64,000 nucleotides of DNA from JACVRW01 sp963811055. Its GTDB lineage: Bacteria > Actinomycetota > Thermoleophilia > Solirubrobacterales > Thermoleophilaceae. The translations under genes were made by a program, and so were the position numbers. The notes below the pieces were generated by a model that did no database searches, had not been told where the DNA came from, and saw only the letters and a list, made by a program, of their open reading frames with translations. Where the stretch lies: the NCBI GenBank assembly GCA_963811055.1, contig CAWEPQ010000019.1, positions 434,001-498,000 of the forward strand, given 5' to 3'. Positions 8,510 through 16,115 of this stretch are shown here, piece by piece. Position 1 is the stretch's first letter; each line of letters opens with the position of its first letter.

Positions 8510-8911
8510 CTACTCCTGACCCTCCGCCGCCTTGAGGGCCTCCTCCCGGTCGGCGAACGCCTCCACGCTCGTCACCAGGCCATCGCGGAAGGTCCAAACC
8601 AGAAACGCGCGCTGCTCGGTCTCGATTCCCGTCGTGCGCCCGCGTGCGTGGAGCGTGGTGTCCGCCACCACCTTGTCACCCAACGGCGTGAACTCCTTGC
8701 CCTCGAACCAGACTCCCTCCATCGCGTCGCCGAACGACCCGAACCAGCGGCGAACACCCTCGGTTCCCTGGTAGGTGCCCGGCTCGGTGGCAAGCGAGGG
8801 CGGTGTGGTGGCCTCGAACTCGGGATGGGTCAGGGCGATCACCGCCTCGATGCCCTGCTCTGCCAGCGCCGCGTAGCCGCCGCGCAGGATCTCGACGTTC
8901 TCTTCTGACAT
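8510..8911 (-). CDS. SnoaL-like / NTF2-fold protein
   Basis: A 133-residue protein of the SnoaL-like NTF2 superfamily: MSEENVEILRGGYAAL, a LTHPEFEATTPP segment, then RRWFGSFGDAMEGVWFEGKEF and the C-terminal strands RAFLVWTFRDGLVTSVEAFADREEAL. The cone-shaped fold binds small hydrophobic ligands or acts as an isomerase or hydrolase; members of this subgroup are common in soil actinobacteria and mostly of unknown function. The ATG at 8911 is preceded by GGGGAGG at good spacing, which rules out the longer open frame upstream. It follows the cupin gene by about 15 bases on the same strand, so the two are likely co-transcribed. Confidence 0.85.
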   Translation of the reverse strand: MSEENVEILRGGYAALAEQGIEAVIALTHPEFEATTPPSLATEPGTYQGTEGVRRWFGSFGDAMEGVWFEGKEFTPLGDKVVADTTLHARGRTTGIETEQRAFLVWTFRDGLVTSVEAFADREEALKAAEGQE

Positions 8912-8925
8912 CGGCGCATCCTCCC

Positions 8926-9318
8926 CTATGCGGGCCAGAAGTCGTCCACCAGCTCGACCTCGTTCGACTGATCCACCAGCCGCTGGGAGACGAGCACGAG
9001 GAGGGCGTCCTCGGGTCCCTCGTTCCAGACCGAGCGAAGCACCTCTGGGGAGATACGCACCACCTGCCCGGGCCCGACCTCGATCACCTCGTCCTCGAGC
9101 TTGACCTCGACGGTGCCCGAGATCACGAAGATCAGCTCCTCCTGCGTCCGGTGGCGGTGGCCGTAGCTGCCCTTGCCACCGGTGCCGGGCACCATCCGGC
9201 GCCAGGCGAAGGCCACCTGCTCGGCACCGATGTGCTCGGTGCCCGGTCGGATCTCGCCCGGGTAGTCGCCGCTCACATCCGGGATGTCCTCCAGCGCTGT
9301 GATCGAGTAGCCGGCCAA
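8926..9318 (-). CDS. Cupin-domain protein
   Basis: A 130-residue single-domain cupin. The two conserved cupin motifs are visible as GHRHRTQEELIFVISGTVEVKLED (metal-ligand histidines and glutamate near residues 54-60) and, after a proline/glycine turn, VVRISPEVLRSVWNEGPED. The second histidine of the classic site is replaced near RSVWN, so metal binding may be partial. A CAGGAGGCA Shine-Dalgarno lies just upstream of the ATG. It heads a two-gene unit with the SnoaL-like gene. A function cannot be assigned; such cupins act as sugar isomerases, oxygenases or ligand sensors. Confidence 0.83.
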   Translation of the reverse strand: MAGYSITALEDIPDVSGDYPGEIRPGTEHIGAEQVAFAWRRMVPGTGGKGSYGHRHRTQEELIFVISGTVEVKLEDEVIEVGPGQVVRISPEVLRSVWNEGPEDALLVLVSQRLVDQSNEVELVDDFWPA

Positions 9319-9347
9319 TGTGCCTCCTGGTGGTTGAGCGAGCGCGG

Positions 9348-9353
9348 TAGCGT
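9348..9353 (+). promoter_or_regulatory. Putative -10 box (TAGCGT) of a leaderless glsB-like transcript
   Basis: TAGCGT ends six bases before the GTG start at 9360, and no Shine-Dalgarno sequence precedes that GTG. The spacing places the predicted +1 at the start codon, as in actinobacterial leaderless mRNAs. I see no convincing -35. Confidence 0.35.
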
Positions 9354-9359
9354 TGCCGC

Positions 9360-9647
9360 GTGGGCATTCTCACATGGGTCTTGTGGGGCCTCTTCGTGGG
9401 CCTGTTCGCCCGGCTCCTGAAACCGGGACGCCAGCGCATCGGGATCGTGCTGACGATCGTGCTGGGCATCGTGGGCTCGCTGATCGGAGGCTTCGTGGCC
9501 ACCGAGTGGCTCGACATCGCCGACGCCAACGACTTCGACTTCGGCAGCTTCCTAATCGCGGTGGGGGCGTCGGTGCTGCTGCTCGCGATCTACAACCGCG
9601 TCGACCGCCTGCTCCCGGACCGCAAGCGCGAAGAGCTGGAGCGTTAG
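9360..9647 (+). CDS. GlsB/YeaQ/YmgE-family small membrane protein
   Basis: A 95-residue protein with three hydrophobic helices (about residues 3-20, 26-48 and 62-80). It carries the family pattern MGILTWVLWGLFVGLFARLLKPG and GIVLTIVLGIVGSLIGGFV, with glycine-zipper spacing, and a charged tail RKREELER. The family (transglycosylase-associated or stress-response membrane proteins) sits in the inner membrane and is often induced by general or acid stress, but its molecular role is not established. The GTG start at 9360 has no Shine-Dalgarno and a TAGCGT hexamer six bases before it. A repeat element begins seven bases after the stop. Confidence 0.85.
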   Translation: MGILTWVLWGLFVGLFARLLKPGRQRIGIVLTIVLGIVGSLIGGFVATEWLDIADANDFDFGSFLIAVGASVLLLAIYNRVDRLLPDRKREELER

Positions 9648-9653
9648 GAGATC

Positions 9654-9688
9654 GTCGGTGCGCAGCCGGCCGAGCCGGCTGCTTCCGC
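9654..9688 (-). repeat. Hairpin repeat element, copy 1 (intergenic)
   Basis: Thirty-five bases. Read on the minus strand they are GCGGAA, a nine-base arm GCAGCCGGC, the loop TCG, the complementary arm GCCGGCTGC, and GCACCGAC. It sits seven bases after the glsB-like stop and 12 bases from the stop of the converging M23 peptidase gene. Four more copies lie at 16125, 17747, 34074 and 54608. Between convergent genes it could act as a bidirectional terminator, though no T-run follows. The similarity to copy 2 continues about ten bases further (GATCTCC). Confidence 0.85.
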
Positions 9689-9700
9689 TAGGGCGATGTC

Positions 9701-10900
9701 CTAGGACCAGGCGTCCCAGGCGCGCAGCGCCGGAAGCGGGTCGAAGGGCTTCCCGCCGTCGTACCAGCCGGGCCCGCGCCATAGCTCGAAGTGCAGGTGG
9801 CAGCCGCGCGCGTTGCCGGTGTCGCCCACCGCGCCGATCCGCTGGCCTGTGTACACGCGGTCGCCGGGGGAGAAGGGCGACGCCTCGGCCATGTGCATGT
9901 ACACGTAGTCCGCGTCCGTGCCGGCCCCGTCGATCACGAGGTAGTGGCCCGCGGCCGCGTGGTACTGCTTGAACTTCACCCGGCCGCCGCGTGCCGCCAC
10001 CAGCGGCGTGCCGCAGCGGGCGAACACGTCATGGCCCTGGTGGCTGTGGCCCGTGCGGCCTGAGCCGAAGTCGGCGTTGCGGCCGCCGTAGTTGTGGCGG
10101 CCGCGCACCGGGAACATGTTGTCGTAGAGGTCGAAGGCGTCGCGGCCGTCGCCCTCCAGGCCGGCGCTGCGCACCGTCGCGCCGTTGAGTGCGGATGCCG
10201 AGAGCCGGAACGAGTAGCGCCCCGGCCGGGCGCCGGTGGGACCGATCCGGCCGTTCCAGGAGACGCTCGTCACGGCGCCCGCCTCGGGCGCGGGACTCCA
10301 GGTCTTGACGGCCTTGCCGTCGCTCGCGCGCACCAGTTCCACGGACAGGAGGTCGGGCACGGCGCCGGACATGCGGAACGAGAACGTGACCGCGTTTCGA
10401 GCGTCCACGAACGCCTTGGTGCGGCTCGTGCCGGTCTCCATCATGGGAGCGCTCGGCACCGGGCTGAGCTCGGTGTTGGGCTCCGGCGGGGGCGGGGGGA
10501 GGATCCCGACGGCCTTCGTGGGGAGCGAGCGGACCGAGCGGCTGACGACCGCTGCCAGCGGCCCGGTGACCGCGCCGAGCGGCACCTTCACGCTCAGGCG
10601 CGTCGAGCTTGCGGGCCGCACCGGCGCAGAGGTGTCGTCAGAGCGTCCGTAGCTGCCGCTGAAGACGATGCGCACCACCCCGTTGAGGGCGCTTCCGCTC
10701 AGGCGTAGCGTGCTGCCGCCCTGGGCGCGCTTGTGCGAGGCGCAGCGCCGGATGCAGGTGACCTTGGTCAGCTCGGGCTTGGCGATGTACGTCGCCCCGC
10801 CGCCGCCGCCGGACTGGGCCGCCGCCACGGGGGCCAGCGCGAGTGCGCAGGTCCCGAACGCGGCTATGGCGCATCCAGCGGGAATCCGGCTGTGTCGCAA
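9701..10900 (-). CDS. Secreted M23-family peptidoglycan endopeptidase
   Basis: A 399-residue exported zinc endopeptidase that cuts peptidoglycan cross-bridges. A signal peptide (about residues 1-29, cleaved near VAAAQ) is followed by IPT/TIG-like beta domains (about 40-130), a proline-rich hinge, a second beta domain and the C-terminal M23 domain (about 270-390). Zinc ligands are visible in HSHQGHD and HLHFELW. Six cysteines or fewer suggest limited disulfides (TCIRRCAS, ARCGT, RGCHL). The start is TTG at 10900, supported by AGGAG five bases upstream. A c-di-AMP riboswitch precedes it, so expression should follow this wall-stress second messenger. Confidence 0.92.
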   Translation of the reverse strand: MRHSRIPAGCAIAAFGTCALALAPVAAAQSGGGGGATYIAKPELTKVTCIRRCASHKRAQGGSTLRLSGSALNGVVRIVFSGSYGRSDDTSAPVRPASSTRLSVKVPLGAVTGPLAAVVSRSVRSLPTKAVGILPPPPPEPNTELSPVPSAPMMETGTSRTKAFVDARNAVTFSFRMSGAVPDLLSVELVRASDGKAVKTWSPAPEAGAVTSVSWNGRIGPTGARPGRYSFRLSASALNGATVRSAGLEGDGRDAFDLYDNMFPVRGRHNYGGRNADFGSGRTGHSHQGHDVFARCGTPLVAARGGRVKFKQYHAAAGHYLVIDGAGTDADYVYMHMAEASPFSPGDRVYTGQRIGAVGDTGNARGCHLHFELWRGPGWYDGGKPFDPLPALRAWDAWS

Positions 10901-10935
10901 AACTCCTAGGCCTCGCTTCGTTTGGCCTACGGGGT
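10901..10935 (-). promoter_or_regulatory. Putative Shine-Dalgarno-masking hairpin between riboswitch and M23 start
   Basis: On the minus strand, TAGGCC at the riboswitch 3' end can pair with GGCCTA, which runs straight into the AGGAG ribosome-binding site. If TAGGCC is held in riboswitch stem P1 the Shine-Dalgarno is free; otherwise it is masked. This would be a translational expression platform. It is a reading of complementarity only. Confidence 0.45.
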
Positions 10936-11078
10936 TAGCTGACGGGCTCGCGCCTGAAGTGCGGCGCTACGACCGGGACAGTCCGGCCGATTCGCCCCCT
11001 CGGAGACCTACTTCGACGGCCTCCGAACGGTTCCCCCGCTCCCGATCGCCCTCGAGTTGAGCGCCGGAATTCGGCAGG
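10922..11078 (-). promoter_or_regulatory. c-di-AMP (ydaO-yuaA type) riboswitch
   Basis: Read on the minus strand, this leader carries the conserved ydaO blocks in order: TGCCGAATTCC, GAGCGGGGGAACC, GGGGGCGAATC, GTAGC, and the diagnostic 3' block CCCGTCAGCTAACCCCGTAGG. The class binds cyclic di-AMP and in actinobacteria typically sits before cell-wall hydrolase genes, as here before the M23 endopeptidase. In most characterised cases ligand turns expression off. A TATACT -10 box at 11096-11101 would start transcription about ten bases before the aptamer. Boundaries are approximate. Confidence 0.88.
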
Positions 11079-11095
11079 CACTGAATCGGCGCGGC

Positions 11096-11101
11096 AGTAT
11101 A
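11096..11101 (-). promoter_or_regulatory. -10 box (TATACT) for the riboswitch/M23 transcript
   Basis: TATACT on the minus strand lies about 18 bases upstream of the aptamer's first conserved block, giving a predicted +1 near 11089. The -35 region (GCGACC at a 17-base spacer) is poor. Confidence 0.5.
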
Positions 11102-11153
11102 CCCCCCGATCCGGCCTGGTCGCGCGCCGCGAGCGTGTGCCACACTACTGCCC

Positions 11154-11184
11154 GGTCGGCGCCGTTTCGGCGTGCGCGCCGACC
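11154..11184 (+). promoter_or_regulatory. Hairpin in the rplM leader
   Basis: GGTCGGCGC (11154-11162) and GCGCCGACC (11176-11184) form a perfect nine-base-pair stem with a 13-base loop, ending nine bases before the rplM ATG. Ribosomal protein operons are often autoregulated through leader structures, so this could be an S9/L13 control element. No Shine-Dalgarno is visible between the hairpin and the start. Confidence 0.4.
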
Positions 11185-11193
11185 CTCTGCTTC

Positions 11194-11628
11194 ATGAAGA
11201 CGTATGTCGCGACACCCGCTTCGCGCGAGCGCAACTGGCTCGTCGTCGACGCCTCCGGCAAGACGCTCGGCCGGTTGGCAACCCAGATCGCGGACACGCT
11301 TCGAGGCAAGCGCAAGGCCGAGTACACGCCGCATTGCGACGTGGGCGACTTCGTGATCGTCGTGAACGCGGAGCGCATCTCCGTGACCGGTCGCAAGCGC
11401 GAGCAGAAGCTCTACTACCGGCACTCCGGCTACCCCGGAGGCCTGCGCAGCAGGACCCTGGCCGAGATGCTCGAGCGCCGTCCGGAAGAGGTAATCCGGA
11501 AGGCCGTGAAGGGCATGCTCCCGCGCACCCGGCTGGGCCGCGCCCAGCTGCGGAAGCTCAAGGTCTACGCAGGCCCGGACCATCCGCACGCCGCCCAGCA
11601 GCCTGAGCCCATGGAGGTGGACGCGTGA
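11194..11628 (+). CDS. rplM: 50S ribosomal protein L13
   Basis: A 144-residue L13 of normal length. It starts MKTYVATPASRERNWLVVDA, followed by the L13 blocks GKTLGRLATQIADTLRGK, YTPHCDVGDFVIVVNAE and the KLYYRHSGYPGGL signature, then MLPRTRLGRAQLRKLKVYAG near the C-terminus. It binds 23S rRNA early in large-subunit assembly. The ATG at 11194 is chosen by homology; the frame is open 19 codons further upstream, but that part crosses the leader hairpin. No Shine-Dalgarno precedes the ATG. Its stop overlaps the GTG of rpsI, giving the universal rplM-rpsI pair. Confidence 0.97.
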   Translation: MKTYVATPASRERNWLVVDASGKTLGRLATQIADTLRGKRKAEYTPHCDVGDFVIVVNAERISVTGRKREQKLYYRHSGYPGGLRSRTLAEMLERRPEEVIRKAVKGMLPRTRLGRAQLRKLKVYAGPDHPHAAQQPEPMEVDA

Positions 11629-12545
11629 TGCCCGAGGAACGCGACGGCGAGGCCCAGGAGCCTGAGGCCACAGACTCGCCCGAGGCCGGAGAGGGCCAGG
11701 AGCCGGAGGCCGTGCCGGGTGAGCCCGGCGAGGCCGCGCCCGAGACGGACGAGCCCGAGCCCGAGGTAGAGGCCGAGGAGCCCGCGGCCGAGGCGGAAGA
11801 GCCCGCGGCCGAGCCCGAGGAGCCCGCTGCCGAGGGCGAGCCTGAGGCTGAGACATCCGAGGACAGCGCCGACGAGCCTGCTGAGCCTGTCGCCGAGGGC
11901 GACGAGGCCGCGGCCGAGCGCGAGCGCTCCCGCGGGCGCAAGAAGGACTCCGACAAGAAGAGCACCGAGGAGGAAGTGATCCCGGGCGCGCACCTCGAGC
12001 CCGACCTCGTGCTCGAGGAGGAGCAGCGCCCGCAGAGCGAGTTCGGCGAGTACGGCGAGGCGGACGACGGCACCGGGGAGCCGGGCGACGACGAGTCCAC
12101 CGGCGAGGCCGGAACGGATGCCGCGCCCGTGGCCCGCGAGCCGATCGCCCTGGCCGCCGACGCCCGCTACTCCGCCACCGGCAAGCGCAAGAGCGCCGTG
12201 GCACGGGTCATCCTGAAGCCGGGCGAGGGCACCTACACGATCAACAGCAGGCACCTCGACGAGTACTTCCCGCGGATCCGGCTGCAGCGGATGGCCTCCC
12301 AGCCGCTCGAGGCCGCCGGCTACCAGACCCGCATGGACGTGGTGGCCCGCATCCACGGCGGCGGCATCTCCGCGCAGGCCACGGCGCTGCGCCACGGCAT
12401 CGCCCGCGCGCTCGTGGAGGCCGACCCGGCGCTCCGCGGCGAGCTCAAGCGCCGCGGATACCTCACGCGCGACCCGCGCGTGAAGGAGCGCAAGAAGGCC
12501 GGCCTCAAGAAGGCCCGCAAGCGCCCGCAGTTCTCGAAGCGCTAA
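11625..12545 (+). CDS. rpsI: 30S ribosomal protein S9 with a long acidic N-terminal extension
   Basis: The C-terminal 130 residues or so are a standard S9: YSATGKRKSAVARVILKPGEG, the HLDEYFPR segment, RIHGGGISAQATALRHGIARAL and the basic tail RKRPQFSKR that reaches the P-site tRNA. It is preceded by about 175 residues made almost entirely of Glu, Ala, Pro, Asp and Gly (repeats such as EEPAAEAEEPAAEPEEPAAEGE) with one short basic island (RERSRGRKKDSDKKS). Typical S9 proteins have about 130 residues, though some actinobacteria show shorter acidic extensions. The GTG at 11625 overlaps the rplM stop, so the extension lies inside the coupled reading frame. An internal start closer to the core is possible; I see no strong Shine-Dalgarno for one. 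Confidence 0.95.
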   Translation: MMPEERDGEAQEPEATDSPEAGEGQEPEAVPGEPGEAAPETDEPEPEVEAEEPAAEAEEPAAEPEEPAAEGEPEAETSEDSADEPAEPVAEGDEAAAERERSRGRKKDSDKKSTEEEVIPGAHLEPDLVLEEEQRPQSEFGEYGEADDGTGEPGDDESTGEAGTDAAPVAREPIALAADARYSATGKRKSAVARVILKPGEGTYTINSRHLDEYFPRIRLQRMASQPLEAAGYQTRMDVVARIHGGGISAQATALRHGIARALVEADPALRGELKRRGYLTRDPRVKERKKAGLKKARKRPQFSKR

Positions 12546-12552
12546 GCGCTTC

Positions 12553-13863
12553 ATGGGACTGTTTGGCACGGACGGCGTCCGGGGCGTCGCGGGGGAGTTC
12601 CTGACGGCCGAGCTGGCCACCGCTCTCGGAGCGGCCGCCACCTCGATCTCGCCCGCCAAGGCCCCGCAGGTGCTGATCGTGCGCGACACGCGCGAGTCCG
12701 GGGAGATGCTCGAGGCCGCGATGGCGGCCGGCGTGTCGTCGGCGGGCGGCCACGCGCTGCTCGGCGGCGTGCTGCCCACGCCTGGCGCGGCGCTGCTCGT
12801 GCGGCGTTACGGGTTCGACCTGGCCGCGGTGGTGTCCGCGTCCCACAACCCGTACCAGGACAATGGCATCAAGTTCTTCGGCCCGGCGGGCACCAAGCTG
12901 GCCGACGCCGAGGAGGAGCAGGTGGAGCGGCTCGTGCACGCCCACCGCCCGAGTGACGCGATCGGCCGCGTGCGCGACCTCCACGGGGCGGCCGGCGACT
13001 ACGTCCGGGAGCTCGAGACGCGCTTCGCGGGCCTCGACCTGTCCGGCGTCAAGATCCTGCTCGACTGCGCCAACGGCGCGACCCACCGGGTCACGCCGGA
13101 CATCTTCCGGCGGCTCGGGGCCGATCCCACGCTGGTGGCCGTCGATCCCGACGGCAGGAACATCAACCGCGACTGCGGCTCCACCCACGTGGCGGGCCTG
13201 GCCGAGCGTGTGGTCGAGGGCGGCTTCGACATCGCCTTCGCGCTCGACGGCGACGGCGACCGGGTGCTCGCGGTCGACCGCAATGGCGCGGTGGTGGACG
13301 GGGACGAGCTGATGGCCCTCGCGGCGCTCCATCTGCGCGAGAGCGGCCGGCTGCCCGGAGACGGAGTGGCGGTCACCGTGATGACCAACTATGGCTTCCA
13401 CCGCGCCATGGAGCTGGCGGGCATCGAGGTGGCCACCACCCAGGTGGGGGACCGGCACGTGCTCGCCGAGCTCCTGAGCCGCGGCTGGGCGTTCGGCGGC
13501 GAGCAGTCCGGCCACATAATCGACACCGGCTTCGTGCCCGCCGGCGACGGCACCGCGGCGGCGCTGCTCACGCTCGAGGCGCTCGCGGGGCGCGATCTCT
13601 CGGAGCGCGACGCGATGGAAAAGCTCCCCCAGCGCCTCGTGAACGTGCGCGTGAGGGACCGCGACGCCCTCGAGCACGCCGCGGACGTGCGCGAGGCGAT
13701 CGAGGTCGAGCACAAGGCCCTGGAGGGGCGCGGGCGGGTGCTTGTGCGCCCATCCGGTACAGAGCCGCTTGTAAGGGTCATGGTGGAGGCTCCGACTGCC
13801 GATGAGTGCAATGCAGTCTGCGACCGGCTTGTCTCACTGGTCGAACGTAGGCTGGGGTCCTAG
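12553..13863 (+). CDS. glmM: Phosphoglucosamine mutase
   Basis: Converts glucosamine 6-phosphate to glucosamine 1-phosphate for UDP-GlcNAc and peptidoglycan. The 436-residue protein has all phosphohexomutase motifs: LFGTDGVRG at the N-terminus, the phosphoserine loop SASHNPYQDNGIK with Ser97, the magnesium loop DGDGDR, GEQSGHI, and the C-terminal phosphate-binding RPSGTEPLVRVMVE. The ATG at 12553 follows rpsI by seven bases. The gene sits just upstream of glmS, so two consecutive enzymes of the hexosamine route are adjacent, although a 66-base gap with a possible promoter separates them. Confidence 0.96.
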   Translation: MGLFGTDGVRGVAGEFLTAELATALGAAATSISPAKAPQVLIVRDTRESGEMLEAAMAAGVSSAGGHALLGGVLPTPGAALLVRRYGFDLAAVVSASHNPYQDNGIKFFGPAGTKLADAEEEQVERLVHAHRPSDAIGRVRDLHGAAGDYVRELETRFAGLDLSGVKILLDCANGATHRVTPDIFRRLGADPTLVAVDPDGRNINRDCGSTHVAGLAERVVEGGFDIAFALDGDGDRVLAVDRNGAVVDGDELMALAALHLRESGRLPGDGVAVTVMTNYGFHRAMELAGIEVATTQVGDRHVLAELLSRGWAFGGEQSGHIIDTGFVPAGDGTAAALLTLEALAGRDLSERDAMEKLPQRLVNVRVRDRDALEHAADVREAIEVEHKALEGRGRVLVRPSGTEPLVRVMVEAPTADECNAVCDRLVSLVERRLGS

Positions 13864-13914
13864 ACGATCGGCATAGGGCCCGTTCGAGCACTGGCCGGTC
13901 AGGGATATCTGGAC

Positions 13915-13920
13915 TAACCT
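13915..13920 (+). promoter_or_regulatory. Putative -10 box (TAACCT) before glmS
   Basis: TAACCT ends nine bases before the glmS GTG in the 66-base glmM-glmS gap, and no Shine-Dalgarno precedes the start. It may drive a leaderless or near-leaderless glmS transcript. No glmS ribozyme can fit in the gap. Confidence 0.3.
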
Positions 13921-13929
13921 CGAACTCTC

Positions 13930-15761
<1,832 letters not shown>

Positions 15762-15762
<1 letters not shown>

Positions 15763-16115
15763 TGACCGGGGTCGGTCTCGACCTCCTCGAGATCGAGCGC
15801 CTGGAGCGCGCCCTGGAGCGCCGGCCGCGCCTGGCGGAGCGGCTCTTCACCGGCGCGGAGCGCGCCTATGCCGAGGGCAAGGCCCGTCCGGCGATGCACC
15901 TGGCTGCCAGGTTCTGCGCGAAGGAGGCGGTCGCCAAGGCGCTCGGCCTCCGTGCCTGGAGCTACAAGGACGTGGAGGTCGTGGCCGGTGACGGCCCGCC
16001 CTCCGTGCGCCTGAGCGGCGCCGCCGCGGAGCGTGCCGTGGAGCTCGGGCTGGAGCCCGTGGTGTCGCTCACGCATACACACGGGGTGGCAGGTGCGGTA
16101 GCACTCCTGAAGTGA
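15762..16115 (+). CDS. acpS: Holo-[acyl-carrier-protein] synthase
   Basis: A 117-residue phosphopantetheinyl transferase that loads CoA's 4'-phosphopantetheine onto acyl carrier protein. Signatures are GVGLDLLEIERL at the N-terminus (Asp is a magnesium ligand) and ARFCAKEAVAKALG, which holds the second acidic ligand and the Lys, then VSLTHTHGVAGAVALL at the end. The GTG shares its first base with the last base of the glmS TAG, so the two are coupled. The stop overlaps the nnr start (GTGA). The acpS-nnr-alr order is common in actinobacteria. Confidence 0.92.

Noticed and set aside
11640..11900. The acidic part of rpsI as a separate gene or a CRISPR-like repeat
   Set aside because: It is in one frame with S9, starts by overlap with rplM, and its repeats are short codon-level duplications without spacers.
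13864..13929. A glmS ribozyme before glmS
   Set aside because: The 66-base gap is too short for the ribozyme and shows none of its core sequence.
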